From: Acidobacteriota bacterium
Lineage (GTDB): Bacteria; Acidobacteriota; Blastocatellia; Chloracidobacteriales; JADJPF01
DNA length: 64,000 nt
Reading direction: 5' to 3'
NCBI GenBank assembly: GCA_016213785.1
Contig: JACQZQ010000129.1
Coordinates: 27,212-91,211 of the forward strand
Positions 8,485 through 18,159 of the stretch are shown here, in pieces. Numbering within the stretch: position 1 is the stretch's first letter; every line of letters starts with the position of its first letter. The position numbers and the translations under genes are program-made. The notes beneath the pieces are model-generated. The model searched no databases. It saw only the letters and a program-made list of their open reading frames with translations, and had not been told where the DNA came from.

Positions 8485-9891
8485 TTAAGTTTTTGTTAAT
8501 GTTCTTTTTACTATAGCTGGAATCCCTATGGCTAGAGAATTTTCTGGAATATCTTTTGTAACAACTGATCCTGCGCCAGTCATAGAACCCTGTCCAACAC
8601 GTACAGGAGCCACAAGCATTGTATCACTACCTATTTTTACATTATCATCAATAATTGTTGCATGCTTATTTTTACCATCATAGTTACAAGTAATAGTACC
8701 AGCACCAATATTTACACTAGCGCCTATAGTAGCGTCACCTAAATAAGACAAGTGCATTGCTTTAGTATGTTGCCCTATTCTAGATTTTTTAACCTCTACA
8801 AAATTACCTATTGTAGAACCATTTTCTAAATGAGTTCCCATTCTTAAATGGGCAAATGGCCCAACTGTAGTTTGGTCAGCTAAAAACGAATCTGCTATTA
8901 AAGAATAATCCCTAATAAATACATTGTTAGCTAAATGTGAATTTATTAAGTGAGCGCCTGTACTAATAGTACAATTTGCTCCTATAGTTGTTTCCCCTTC
9001 AATAATTGTATTTGGATAAATTACCGTATCCATACCTATTTTTACATCAAGGTCAATAAAAGTACTTGCAGGGTCAATAAGTGTAACTCCTTCTAACATC
9101 AAGCTTTCTAGCTTAGTCGTCCTCATTCTATGTTCAGCGCTAGCTAATTCAATACGATTGTTAATACCTAATACTTCTTCTGGATTCATATGCTGATAAA
9201 CAGCAACTTTTTTATTTTGGCTACTAATTGCTGATAAAACATCTGTCAAATAATACTCACCTTGAGCATTGTTAGGAGAAATTCTCTCTAGTGCAGAAAA
9301 TAAGGCTTGAGATTCAAAACAATAAATTCCTGAGTTAATTTCATCTATTTCTAGTTCTTTAGCATTAGCATCACGGTGTTCAACAATATGGCTAAAGTTA
9401 TTTTCTTCATTGCGAATAATACGACCATAACCTGCTGGGTTAGCTACCTTAGTAGATAGCACAGTAGCCGTAACATTAAGTTCTTTATGATTGCTAAATA
9501 AGGATTTTAAGGTGTTACTAGTAATTAGCGGAACATCTCCAGATAAGACCAAAATAGGAGTACTATCTTTAGCTAAAAGCTCTTTAGCCATCATTACAGC
9601 ATGTCCTGTTCCTTTTTGTTCAATTTGTGAGACAAATTCTGGTGGAGTAGGTCTAGAGTTATTGTGTTCTTCTTTTTTTGATAATTTGTTGTGAAAATGT
9701 TTTAGCACTTGTTCAACATCGCTTGCTTGATGTCCAACAATAAAAACAACACGTTTGGGGCTTAAACCTAAAGCTGCTTGGTAGACGTGGTTAATTAAGG
9801 GCTGACCAACCAGTTTATGAAGCACTTTAGCTTTTTGTGACTTCATACGTGTACCTAGCCCTGCGGCCATTATTAAAATATTCAAATCCAT
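8485..9891 (-). CDS. glmU: Bifunctional UDP-GlcNAc pyrophosphorylase / GlcN-1-P acetyltransferase
   Basis: A 468-residue GlmU that makes UDP-GlcNAc for peptidoglycan and lipid A. The N-terminal uridyltransferase shows the nucleotide-binding AAGLGTRMKSQKAKVLHKL and the VLSGDVPLI metal-site region. After a linker near residue 230 a left-handed beta-helix of hexapeptide repeats forms the acetyltransferase, with the active-site region KAMHLSYLGDATIG and the typical NIGAGTITCNYDGKNK. Length matches the family (about 460). It begins an operon-like run glmU-ribD-rsmA on the minus strand and is divergent from guaB, whose shared upstream region carries a perfect inverted repeat. Confidence 0.96.
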   Translation of the reverse strand: MDLNILIMAAGLGTRMKSQKAKVLHKLVGQPLINHVYQAALGLSPKRVVFIVGHQASDVEQVLKHFHNKLSKKEEHNNSRPTPPEFVSQIEQKGTGHAVMMAKELLAKDSTPILVLSGDVPLITSNTLKSLFSNHKELNVTATVLSTKVANPAGYGRIIRNEENNFSHIVEHRDANAKELEIDEINSGIYCFESQALFSALERISPNNAQGEYYLTDVLSAISSQNKKVAVYQHMNPEEVLGINNRIELASAEHRMRTTKLESLMLEGVTLIDPASTFIDLDVKIGMDTVIYPNTIIEGETTIGANCTISTGAHLINSHLANNVFIRDYSLIADSFLADQTTVGPFAHLRMGTHLENGSTIGNFVEVKKSRIGQHTKAMHLSYLGDATIGASVNIGAGTITCNYDGKNKHATIIDDNVKIGSDTMLVAPVRVGQGSMTGAGSVVTKDIPENSLAIGIPAIVKRTLTKT

Positions 9892-10230
9892 AGTTTTATT
9901 AGCATTTCCTAAATTATTTTTTGATAAAGTTTTTAGTGGGAAAGATTTTATAGCTCTAGGAAAAAAAAGTTAACCTTACAATCCGATTTAATACATTCTT
10001 AAAAAAGCACAATCGTTAATTTGCCTATTAATTCTAGCTTCTGCCTGTTTAAGAAAAGAAACTTAAAAGCTATTCTAAGCCTAAGAGGATAAGAATCTAG
10101 TTTGTTTATACGCAAACTAGATTCTTATCCTCATTGCTGCATAATAAAAAAAGCTGTTATCATTACTGTTTTTATAAGTTTACTCATTCTAACTACTTAG
10201 GTAAATTTTTATATCTAAAACAGGAATTTT
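9892..10230. other. Divergent intergenic region glmU/guaB
   Basis: A 339-base AT-rich spacer between two divergent starts that must hold promoters for both directions. Its one striking feature is the perfect inverted repeat at 10085-10132. I see no credible small gene, and no promoter pair I would assign with confidence. Confidence 0.6.
10085..10132. promoter_or_regulatory. Perfect 20-bp inverted repeat upstream of guaB
   Basis: Arms GAGGATAAGAATCTAGTTTG (10085-10104) and its exact complement (10113-10132) are separated by eight bases. Because glmU and guaB are transcribed away from each other here, a terminator has no obvious job, and neither strand shows a T-run after the stem. An operator for a dimeric regulator, or an RNA stem in the guaB leader about 100 bases before its start, fits better. 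Confidence 0.5.
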
Positions 10231-11694
10231 ATGGAAAAAGAAATATTTGATGCATTAACTTTTGATGACATATTGCTTAAACCTGCCTATAGCGAAGTTT
10301 TACCAGCAGAAACAGACACTACAACTAAATTTACTCGTAATATCACACTTCATATTCCTATTGTTAGCTCGGCAATGGATACTGTAACAGAAGGGTCTTT
10401 AGCAATTGCTCTAGCCCAACAAGGAGGAATAGGCGTAGTTCATCGTAATCTTTCAATAGAGGCTCAAAGAGATGAAGTCGATAAAGTAAAGCGTTCTGAA
10501 AGTGGAATGATAGTTGACCCTGTTACTATGTTTCCTGAACAAAAAATTTCTGAAGCATTAAAAGTAATGGCACGATATAGAATTTCAGGCGTTCCCGTTG
10601 TGAATGAAGAGAAAAAACTTGTTGGTATACTTACTAACCGCGATCTTCGCTTTGAAAATAGGCATGATTTGCCAATCTCAGAAGTTATGAGAAAAGAAAA
10701 CCTTATAACTGTAAGCGTTGGAACAACTTTACAAGAAGCTCGTGGTATCTTGCAAAAACACCGAGTAGAAAAATTATTAGTAGTTGATGATGAATATCAC
10801 TTAAAGGGTTTGATTACTGTAAAGGATATACAAAAAGCTATTAAATATCCTTTAGCAACCAAAGATAGCTTAGGACGACTTAGAGTTGCTGCCGCAGTTG
10901 GAGCAACTGGTGATTTTTTTGAGCGGGCACAAGAATTAATTGCGGCTCGTGTTGATGCAATTGTTGTAGATACAGCACATGGACATTCTAAACGTGTACT
11001 TGAAGCTGTACATAAAATTAAACAAAGCTATCCAACAATTGATTTAGTAGCTGGTAATATTGCTACATTTGAAGCAACTAAAGACTTAATAGCAGCAGGA
11101 GTTGATGCAATTAAAGTAGGAATTGGGCCAGGAAGTATTTGTACTACTAGAGTAGTTACTGGTTGCGGCGTTCCACAAATTAGCGCAGTTATGGAATGTG
11201 CTAAAGCAACACGTCTTTCAGGAGTTCCAATAATTGCAGATGGTGGAATTAAGTTCTCTGGCGATATAACAAAAGCTATTGCCGCAGGTGCAGATACAGC
11301 AATGATAGGCTCTCTCTTTGCTGGTACAGATGAAAGTCCTGGAGAAATAATTTTACTTCAAGGCCGTAGCTTTAAGTCTTATCGTGGAATGGGTTCACTT
11401 GGGGCAATGAAGGAAGGAAGCCGTGACCGCTATGCCCAAGAAAATGAAATAGAAGCTAAACTTGTCCCTGAAGGTATTGAAGGCCGTGTTCCTTATAAAG
11501 GCTCAATTGCTGCAATGGTTACACAACTTGTAGGGGGGTTAAGAGCAGGTATGGGTTATTGTGGTTGTGCCACCATTAAAGAACTACAAGAAAATTCTAA
11601 GTTTATTAGAATTACAAGTGCAGGATTAAAAGAAAGCCATGTTCATGATGTGATAATTACTAAAGAAGCGCCTAATTACCGTTTAGATCAATAA
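10231..11694 (+). CDS. guaB: Inosine-5'-monophosphate dehydrogenase
   Basis: A 487-residue IMP dehydrogenase, the NAD-dependent first committed step of GMP synthesis. The TIM barrel begins [20 protein letters not shown] and is interrupted by two CBS domains (residues about 95-205, e.g. [20 protein letters not shown]). The active-site loop GPGSICTTR carries the catalytic Cys (Cys304), and the mobile flap region includes [10 protein letters not shown]. Length is standard. AGGA precedes the ATG. It is transcribed alone, divergent from glmU and convergent with the next gene. Confidence 0.97.
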   Translation: MEKEIFDALTFDDILLKPAYSEVLPAETDTTTKFTRNITLHIPIVSSAMDTVTEGSLAIALAQQGGIGVVHRNLSIEAQRDEVDKVKRSESGMIVDPVTMFPEQKISEALKVMARYRISGVPVVNEEKKLVGILTNRDLRFENRHDLPISEVMRKENLITVSVGTTLQEARGILQKHRVEKLLVVDDEYHLKGLITVKDIQKAIKYPLATKDSLGRLRVAAAVGATGDFFERAQELIAARVDAIVVDTAHGHSKRVLEAVHKIKQSYPTIDLVAGNIATFEATKDLIAAGVDAIKVGIGPGSICTTRVVTGCGVPQISAVMECAKATRLSGVPIIADGGIKFSGDITKAIAAGADTAMIGSLFAGTDESPGEIILLQGRSFKSYRGMGSLGAMKEGSRDRYAQENEIEAKLVPEGIEGRVPYKGSIAAMVTQLVGGLRAGMGYCGCATIKELQENSKFIRITSAGLKESHVHDVIITKEAPNYRLDQ

Positions 11695-11715
11695 CTTAAT
11701 CTAAAAAATACAAAA

Positions 11716-11745
11716 AGAGGGTAGCAGTTTTACCTACTACTCTCT
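11716..11745 (+). terminator. Imperfect hairpin after guaB
   Basis: GAGGGTAGCAG (11717-11727) can pair with CTACTACTCTC (11734-11744) with one G-T wobble and one mismatch over a six-base loop, 20 bases after the guaB stop. The tail is pyrimidine-rich rather than a clean T-run, so this is a weak terminator candidate. Confidence 0.4.
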
Positions 11746-11890
11746 CTACAGACACAAGCTCATTTTAATCGAGCCTAAACTACTCCTTAAAATAGCAAAA
11801 ATATTGCTTTGCTTCTAGTCTTTATAAAAAAAAGATATTTCTAACGAGTTTCACCTTAAAGTGATAGCCTTACTTCTATAAGTTAAATAA

Positions 11891-12331
11891 TTATATATAC
11901 TTACTTAATTTACGGTTTGTAGCATTTAAGGTGGCTCTAGCTACATTAAATTTTGCTTCTTCTTCAATATGCAAAGCTTCTATTTGAGCCATTGATGAGC
12001 CTGAAACAAAATTTTCTTCTTCTTTTTCAATAGTTTCTATCACAACTAAAAAAACTACTTGGTTAATATTTGCTAATACTAAAGTCTTAAAATCAACTAA
12101 CTTTATTAAAATACTTTGGCTTTGGCCTAGGCTATGTAAAAGCCCATTAAGAGCTTGTATTGTTACATGTGCTACAGAGCGTAAGAGGTGATGTTGTTGG
12201 CTAGAAGAAATTACCTTACTAATTTGGGTAAGATTTTTATAACCTATTATTACTTCTATTTCTACTTCATCTTCTCCATACTTTTTTACCCAAATGCTAT
12301 TAAGCACTACACGATTTTCCTTCATTGGCAA
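11891..12331 (-). CDS. Small protein of unknown function, VARATLxxTNR family (copy 1)
   Basis: A 146-residue soluble protein that I do not recognise. It shares its length and C-terminal motif (NVARATLNATNRKLSKYI) with the protein at 15172-15609 (GVARATLDSTNRIVDYLL). Both start with a short beta-rich segment, then a helix around residues 50-65 (LLRSVAHVTIQALNGLL here, SLAKATVEALKEAL there), so they are probably paralogues with one alpha/beta domain. They flank the LptF-LptG fusion gene. No signal peptide, membrane segment or catalytic motif is visible. The paralogy is seen in the sequence; any role is unknown. Confidence 0.6.
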   Translation of the reverse strand: MPMKENRVVLNSIWVKKYGEDEVEIEVIIGYKNLTQISKVISSSQQHHLLRSVAHVTIQALNGLLHSLGQSQSILIKLVDFKTLVLANINQVVFLVVIETIEKEEENFVSGSSMAQIEALHIEEEAKFNVARATLNATNRKLSKYI

Positions 12332-12653
12332 TGACCTTCTTTTAAGAAATTATCCCTGCTATTTTCACTTAGTCGCTAACTCAAAATATATCAATAAGAG
12401 AAGCATTATTACAAATAAATATATTATTTAGTTCGGTTATAAAAAAATGGCTCTAAATGAGTAGCGAGATTTTAACTAAGAAATTAAATGAAAAAAATAT
12501 TTTTCCATTTAAAATTAATTAAATATTAACAAAATATTATAAAGGTAGGAATAAGCTAGTTCTAGCCTTATGTTTACTTAATAGCGTGATTTTGCAACTA
12601 AATAAAGATTAAGTATAAAAAATTATAACTAAAAATCAAAAACTAAATTTTAT
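12332..12653. other. AT-rich intergenic region
   Basis: About 320 bases between the start of one minus-strand gene and the stop of lptFG. A small imperfect hairpin (ATAAGCTAG / CTAGCCTTAT, about 12551-12571) could end the lptFG transcript. Long A/T tracts occur near 12420-12540. I see no gene in it. Confidence 0.45.
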
Positions 12654-15044
12654 TTAGGTCTTAGTTGTAAAGAGCATATAGATTCCGCTAGTTGCAAACA
12701 GTAGGTTTGGCCCCCAGGCAGAAAGCATTGGAGGAAGCAGTTCATAACGACCTAGTTGATTAAAGAGTTCAAGTGACCCCCAAAAAGCTATTGCAATAAA
12801 AATACTTACCCCTACACCTGCAAGTGCTCCTCGTTTACCAATAGCAAAGGCAAAAGGAATACCCATTAATGCCATAACTAAACAAGTAAAAGGGTTAGCA
12901 ATTTTTGTATGTAGTGCAATTTGTAGGCTTAAGATATCAACTCCACTTTCCCCAAGATCTTTAATTTGTGCAAGAAGTTGTTCAATACTCATTTTACTTG
13001 ATTCTGGAGTTTGCTGCTTAAAATATTCAGGTGTTTCACCTAACTTAAGCTTCATATCTCTAATACGTTCAATAGATTTTACTGAACCCTCTTCATAAGT
13101 ACGAATAAAACCACCATTTAAGACCCATTCTTGTGTATTAGTATCCCAAGAGGCTTCTTTAGAAGATATACGACGAAGCAGACTCCCGCTCTCTGTATCA
13201 AGCTCATAAATTGAAAGACCAGCAAATTTATTAAGCTTAGTATCAAAATATTGGAAATTAATTAAACGGTTGTCTTTTGCTAAAAACCATTTGCGACGAT
13301 TTTGATAAAAGGTTTGTGCTTGTAATTGTCCACCTTTAATTACATAACGTAAGTATTCTTGACGACGGTTAGCAAAAGGCAATACATATTCTTGGGAAAC
13401 AAATAAAAAGCCTCCAGCAATTAATGAGTATAAAAGCACTGGCAAGGCTAAACGATAAAGGCTCTGTCCGCTAGCGTTAAGTGCAACTAATTGGCTAGAT
13501 TTACCAAATAACCCAAAAGTTACTAGCACTGCAACTAGTACAGAAAAAGGTGCCGCATAATGAAAAATTTGCGGGGTTAAAAATAATAAATAATTGGCTA
13601 CAGTAATAAACCCTATTTTGTTTTCAACAATATTATTAGTTAATTCAAAAAGTGTAAATACTAGAAAAACACTGGTTAAGCCTAAAAGCACTACCAGAAA
13701 ATGTCTAAGCATATCACTTAAAATCATTCTATCAATAATACGAGGAAAGCCAAAAGTAACTTTATTAGAATTTGTTTTTCTACCCTCTGTTTGAAAAAGC
13801 TTTTCTACCCTTTTTAAGACTGGATAAAAACTCTCAACAATACCTATAACTCTATCTCTTACCCATTGGTAACGAGCAAGCATTAATAAACCAAAAATAG
13901 AGAGCGAAATATTAGCTATCCATACACCAATAAAAGCAGGAACAACCCCTTGTCTAGCAATATCTTCACCTAAAATAAAAAGTAAATAGTAAGATAGTGT
14001 TACCCCAATACCAATTATTAAGCCTGAAGAACGCCCCCCTCTAGAAACTACCATCCCTAAAGCAACACCTGTAAGAGCAAAAACTAAACATGCCATTGGT
14101 AAAGCAAAACGCTTATGTTTTTCCACACTTAATAATAATTGCTGCTTTCTATCTGTTGGGATGGAAGAGCGGAAAAGCTCTGGTAGGGTTTGTGCCTCTG
14201 GCCCTTCGCTCAATACATTTATCTCACTTCTAGCTTTTGTTTCGGCTTGGGTATTAATTCCAGCTTGATTATCAGATGCAGTGGTTTTATTTGATGATAG
14301 ATTTAATCTTAAAGAAGTATTAGTAAAAGAGTAAGTAGCGGCTTTTTCTTGGTCTTTGCGTTTAAGTTGATAGCCTTCATAAATATAGCCATTATAGAGT
14401 TGTAGTTCTGAAAGCTCTAAACTCTCGCCTATTTGAAGTGCGCCTTCACGAGCAATTAAAATTTTAGGTTCAGTGTCAGCACCTTCTTGAATAGCAACAA
14501 AAACCTGTTTCCATTTAGCTTGTTCTCTATCAATATCGCGAATAAAAATAAGTTTTCCTGGAATACTTTCTTCAAAAACCCCTGGTTTAACTTGATCTGT
14601 TAGCCCTTTAAGCAAAAGTTGAGAATGTGTTTTCTTAAGTACATTAAGGGATTTCATTGCATGAGGAAGTAGATAAGCAGTGTTATAAGCAGTAAAACCA
14701 CTAACAAATATGGCTAAAAGCAGTACAGGTAGTAGTAAGCGCCAGCGCCCTAAACCTCCTGCGCGTAGAACAACTAGTTCGCTATCACTAGCCATCCGCC
14801 CAAGACCCATTAAAATACCTAATAATAAAGAGATGGGTAGAGTAAAAACTAGAATACTTGGAAGAAGTGAAATGACTAAGGCAAGTAAAGGACGACTACT
14901 TAGCCCACGTCTAGAAAAGATTACAAATAGCTCAGAAAAGCGATTAGCCTCATGAACAAAGATTATTGCTGTAAGCAATAATAAACTAAGGAAGAAATAA
15001 GGTAATATTTCTTTAATTATGTAACGATCAATAATGCGGAACAT
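12654..15044 (-). CDS. LptF-LptG fusion, LPS export ABC permease
   Basis: A 796-residue inner-membrane protein holding two consecutive YjgP/YjgQ permease units. The first (residues 1 to about 395) begins FRIIDRYIIKEILPYFFLSL and has the coupling-helix-like GLGRMASDSELVVLRAGG. The second (from about 425) begins FPRIIDRMILSDMLRHFLVV with LVTFGLFGKSSQLVALNASG. Each has about six membrane helices around a periplasmic beta-jellyroll. In most bacteria LptF and LptG are separate proteins that form a heterodimer with LptB2 and extract LPS from the inner membrane; here they are one chain with a short cytoplasmic linker. ATG at 15044 (AGG upstream) preferred over a TTG two codons earlier. lptB and lptC are not nearby. 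Confidence 0.88.
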   Translation of the reverse strand: MFRIIDRYIIKEILPYFFLSLLLLTAIIFVHEANRFSELFVIFSRRGLSSRPLLALVISLLPSILVFTLPISLLLGILMGLGRMASDSELVVLRAGGLGRWRLLLPVLLLAIFVSGFTAYNTAYLLPHAMKSLNVLKKTHSQLLLKGLTDQVKPGVFEESIPGKLIFIRDIDREQAKWKQVFVAIQEGADTEPKILIAREGALQIGESLELSELQLYNGYIYEGYQLKRKDQEKAATYSFTNTSLRLNLSSNKTTASDNQAGINTQAETKARSEINVLSEGPEAQTLPELFRSSIPTDRKQQLLLSVEKHKRFALPMACLVFALTGVALGMVVSRGGRSSGLIIGIGVTLSYYLLFILGEDIARQGVVPAFIGVWIANISLSIFGLLMLARYQWVRDRVIGIVESFYPVLKRVEKLFQTEGRKTNSNKVTFGFPRIIDRMILSDMLRHFLVVLLGLTSVFLVFTLFELTNNIVENKIGFITVANYLLFLTPQIFHYAAPFSVLVAVLVTFGLFGKSSQLVALNASGQSLYRLALPVLLYSLIAGGFLFVSQEYVLPFANRRQEYLRYVIKGGQLQAQTFYQNRRKWFLAKDNRLINFQYFDTKLNKFAGLSIYELDTESGSLLRRISSKEASWDTNTQEWVLNGGFIRTYEEGSVKSIERIRDMKLKLGETPEYFKQQTPESSKMSIEQLLAQIKDLGESGVDILSLQIALHTKIANPFTCLVMALMGIPFAFAIGKRGALAGVGVSIFIAIAFWGSLELFNQLGRYELLPPMLSAWGPNLLFATSGIYMLFTTKT

Positions 15045-15171
15045 AGCCAACCTAACCCCAAAAGTGCTGTAGAGTTTAACACAGTGTTTAAGACTGAACT
15101 ATTTATTTGAACAGTTATTTTGGAAAAAAGTTTGGTATGTTTAAAATTTAAAGAAAATAATAAACAAATTC

Positions 15172-15609
15172 TTAGGTTTTTGTTTTAGCTCTAGGACTTT
15201 GTCTAGAAAGCAGATAATCAACAATCCGATTAGTAGAATCTAGTGTTGCCCGAGCAACGCCATAATATAGGTCTTTATCGGTACATACACAACAACCAGT
15301 TAATTCTAACTTACGTAAATCAACATACATATCTACTATTACTACTAATAAATTATCGCTAAGAAAAGCAGGATTCATTTTCAAGGCTTTACGCAGATAA
15401 ACGTCTACAGGGATAGGAAGAGCCTCTTTAAGTGCCTCAACAGTTGCTTTAGCAAGAGAGTCTATTTGTGCTTGCTCGTTATCATCAGTAAATTGTGTTA
15501 TACCAAGATAGTTTTTTTCTTGAAAGCGAAGTTTTACAGCGGCTTCATATCCACCTTCTTCGCGTTCAATAATTTCTGCATCTAAAAGCTTTAATCTGCG
15601 TACAGCCAT
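15172..15609 (-). CDS. Small protein of unknown function, VARATLxxTNR family (copy 2)
   Basis: A 145-residue protein whose function I do not recognise. It begins MAVRRLKLLDAEIIEREEGG, contains a short Cys cluster (GCCVCTDKD, about residue 110) and ends with VARATLDSTNRIVDYLL, the motif shared with the 146-residue protein at 11891-12331. An alternating hydrophobic stretch (LLVVIVDMYVDLRKLEL) suggests a beta-sheet core. It lies between rocD and lptFG on the same strand with short spacers. A dimerising regulatory or ligand-binding domain is possible but not shown. Confidence 0.6.
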   Translation of the reverse strand: MAVRRLKLLDAEIIEREEGGYEAAVKLRFQEKNYLGITQFTDDNEQAQIDSLAKATVEALKEALPIPVDVYLRKALKMNPAFLSDNLLVVIVDMYVDLRKLELTGCCVCTDKDLYYGVARATLDSTNRIVDYLLSRQSPRAKTKT

Positions 15610-15657
15610 AATAATGTCTTCCCTGTATAAAATTTATTTTTAATATTTTTAGGCTGT

Positions 15658-16851
15658 TTATTTTTCTAGTAATACAGCTTGAACTTGTTCTAATACCCAA
15701 TCAATTTGCTCGCGAGTGATGACTAAAGGAGGAGCAAAGCGAATTACTTGCTCGTGAGTTTCTTTTGCAAGAATTCCTCGTTTGCTTAAAGCTTCACAAA
15801 ATGGACGTGCTGGGCCAGATTCTTTATTAATCTCTAAACCAATAAGTAAACCCTTTCCTCTAACTTCTTTAACATGTGGACTATCAATATTTCGTAATTT
15901 AGTTAAAAAATATTCTCCTAGCTCGTTAGCATGTTCTGGTAAATGTTCATTAACAAGCACTTCTAAAGCAGCTTTACCACAAGCACAAGCTAGGGGGTTG
16001 CCTCCAAAAGTACTTCCATGATCGCCTGGACGAAAGAGATCCATAATTTCTTTACTTGCTAAAATCCCTGAAACAGGGTAAAGACCTCCGCCTAAAGCCT
16101 TTCCAACAACTAAAATATCAGGTTTTACACCTTCATGTTCACAAGCAAACATTTTTCCCGTACGGCCTAAACCTGTTTGGATTTCATCGGCAATAAGTAA
16201 AACTCTGTTTTCGCTACAAATACGCCTAGCTTCGCTAAGAAAACCTGTTTGTGGGAGTAATATCCCTCCCTCGCCTTGAATTGGTTCAAAAAGAAAAGCT
16301 ACAGTATTTTCATTAATTTGAGCAGCTAATGCATCAGCATCACCATATTTAATTGTAACAAAGCCTGGTGTAAAGGGGCCAAAATCCTCTTTATATTGTT
16401 CTTCAGAAGAAAACCCGACTATTGTAGTAGTCCTACCATGAAAATTATTTTCACAAACAATGATTTCTGCTTTTTCCTTAGCAACACCTTTTACACGATA
16501 GCCCCATTTTCTAGCTGCTTTAATCGCAGTTTCAACGGCTTCTGCACCGCTATTCATTAATAAAGCTTTGTCCATTTGTGAAACTTCACAAAGAAGTTTC
16601 ATAAAACTACCCATCTGGTCATTATGAAAAGCACGAGAAGTTAGAGTAACTCTATCAAGTTGCTCTTTCATTGCTTGAACTATCTTTGGGTGGCGGTGTC
16701 CTTGATTAAGGGCTGAGTAGCTACTAAGCATATCCAAGTAGCGATTTCCTTCTATATCCCAAACCCAAACACCTTCGGCTTTTGAAATTACAACCGGTAG
16801 TGGGTGGTAGTTATGAGCACCATATTGTTCGGCTAATTCAATGTGTAACAT
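15658..16851 (-). CDS. rocD: Class III aminotransferase, ornithine--oxo-acid aminotransferase type
   Basis: A 397-residue PLP enzyme of fold type I, class III. The N-terminus EQYGAHNYHPLPVVISKAEG and the DMLSSYSALNQGHRHPKI segment are typical of ornithine aminotransferase. LLIADEIQTGLGRTGK gives the PLP-contacting Asp and Gln, and VVGKALGGGLYPVSG gives the Schiff-base Lys. It would convert ornithine plus 2-oxoglutarate to glutamate semialdehyde and glutamate in the cytosol, linking arginine and proline metabolism. Acetylornithine aminotransferase is the main alternative, but the N-terminal pattern favours RocD. It lies after bshA on the same strand, separated by a repeat-bearing spacer. Confidence 0.88.
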   Translation of the reverse strand: MLHIELAEQYGAHNYHPLPVVISKAEGVWVWDIEGNRYLDMLSSYSALNQGHRHPKIVQAMKEQLDRVTLTSRAFHNDQMGSFMKLLCEVSQMDKALLMNSGAEAVETAIKAARKWGYRVKGVAKEKAEIIVCENNFHGRTTTIVGFSSEEQYKEDFGPFTPGFVTIKYGDADALAAQINENTVAFLFEPIQGEGGILLPQTGFLSEARRICSENRVLLIADEIQTGLGRTGKMFACEHEGVKPDILVVGKALGGGLYPVSGILASKEIMDLFRPGDHGSTFGGNPLACACGKAALEVLVNEHLPEHANELGEYFLTKLRNIDSPHVKEVRGKGLLIGLEINKESGPARPFCEALSKRGILAKETHEQVIRFAPPLVITREQIDWVLEQVQAVLLEK

Positions 16852-16910
16852 AAACGTCCTTTAATTCTAAATAAGCAAAAGACATAGCTTTGCCTTATTT
16901 ATTTAGATTT

Positions 16911-17021
16911 TTTGAAACCTTTGTGATTTTAATAAGGAGTTAGAGATCTAGCCCTAACTGTTAAAACTCTTTGAAACCTTTGTGGATTTGATGGGGGTTA
17001 GAGGCATAGTTCTAACCCTAC
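16911..17021. repeat. Two diverged ~51-bp repeats, each ending in a small hairpin
   Basis: Two copies start with TTTGAAACCTTTGTG at 16911 and 16970. Each ends with an inverted repeat with a 10-base spacer: AGTTAG/CTAACT at 16938-16959 and GGGTTAG/CTAACCC at 16995-17018. The second hairpin overlaps the bshA stop codon. They sit between bshA and rocD, and could be a dispersed palindromic element or a double terminator. Confidence 0.55.
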
Positions 17022-18157
17022 AAAGCTTTTTCTAAAATTTTATTGTAATAATCTAAATAGAGCGGCATGATTTTTTCTGTTGAAAAATTTTCTATTGCAA
17101 TTTGCCTAGCAAACTGCCCCATTTTGCGTTGAAGGTTATCACTAGATAAAATTTTAATTGCATATTTAGCCATTCCTTCAATATCACCTACTTCGGCTAA
17201 ATAACCGCTTTCCCCATCTGCAACAACTTCTGGGAGTCCTCCAACATTGCTAGCAATAACAGGAACTTCACAAGCCATTGCTTCAAGGGCTGAAAGCCCA
17301 AATGACTCTGTTTCACTTGTTAAAAGCAAAAGATCAGCAACAGATAAATAATCAACTATACCTGGTTGTTTTCCTACAAAACAAATATTTTTACTAACAC
17401 CCATTTGACGCGCTAACCATTCGCCTTGAGCCTTTTCTGGCCCATCTCCAACCATTATAAGACGCGCTTTTACTTTATTTTGAATTGCTGCAAAAATACG
17501 AATACAGTCTGTAATTCGTTTAACAGGCCGGAAATTTGAAACATGGACTACAAGTTTTTCTCCATTTGGAGCAAGTTTATTACGTAACTGTTCATTTTGA
17601 CGACGGTAATAATAATTAGGGTCTATAAAGTTAGGGATTACAGAAATTTTATCACACCCTATATCAAATACTTGGCAAGTTTCTTTAAGAAGATATGAAG
17701 AAACGGCTGTAACACCATCTGATTTTAATATCCCAAACCTAGTAATTGGTAAGTATGAACGGTCAGCACCTACAAGAGTAATATCTGTACCATGTAGAGT
17801 TGTTACAATAGGAAGGTAGCTTAAGTCATTATTAAGTTCACGTGCTAGAAAAGCGCTAATGGAATGAGGGATAGCATAATGAACATGTAATAAGTCTAGT
17901 TTTACTTCAGTAGCAACTTCGCTCATTTTTACAGCTAAAGCAAGGTCATAGGGCGGGTATTCAAATAAGGGGTAATGCGTAGGCTCTACTTCATGAAAAA
18001 GAATATTTTCGCCTAATTCTGTTAGTCTAGTAGGTAGAGCAGAGCAAATAAAATGGACTGTATGGCCTCGTTTAGCAAGCTCTCGACCTAGTTCTGATCC
18101 AACTATGCCACTACCGCCATAAGTTGAGTAACAAGTAATACCAATATTTAATCCCAC
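17018..18157 (-). CDS. bshA: Bacillithiol biosynthesis glycosyltransferase BshA
   Basis: A 379-residue GT4 glycosyltransferase that joins GlcNAc from UDP-GlcNAc to L-malate, the first step of bacillithiol synthesis. The N-terminus [20 protein letters not shown], the HVHYAIPHS and [12 protein letters not shown] segments, and [11 protein letters not shown] are all BshA-like. The C-terminal donor domain has [20 protein letters not shown], the EX7E motif that binds the nucleotide sugar. The start is GTG at 18155-18157, two bases after the stop of the upstream small gene, implying coupling. bshB and bshC are not in the window. A CoA-disulfide-reductase-like gene lies just upstream on the opposite strand. 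Confidence 0.9.
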   Translation of the reverse strand: MGLNIGITCYSTYGGSGIVGSELGRELAKRGHTVHFICSALPTRLTELGENILFHEVEPTHYPLFEYPPYDLALAVKMSEVATEVKLDLLHVHYAIPHSISAFLARELNNDLSYLPIVTTLHGTDITLVGADRSYLPITRFGILKSDGVTAVSSYLLKETCQVFDIGCDKISVIPNFIDPNYYYRRQNEQLRNKLAPNGEKLVVHVSNFRPVKRITDCIRIFAAIQNKVKARLIMVGDGPEKAQGEWLARQMGVSKNICFVGKQPGIVDYLSVADLLLLTSETESFGLSALEAMACEVPVIASNVGGLPEVVADGESGYLAEVGDIEGMAKYAIKILSSDNLQRKMGQFARQIAIENFSTEKIMPLYLDYYNKILEKAL

Positions 18158-18159
18158 TA

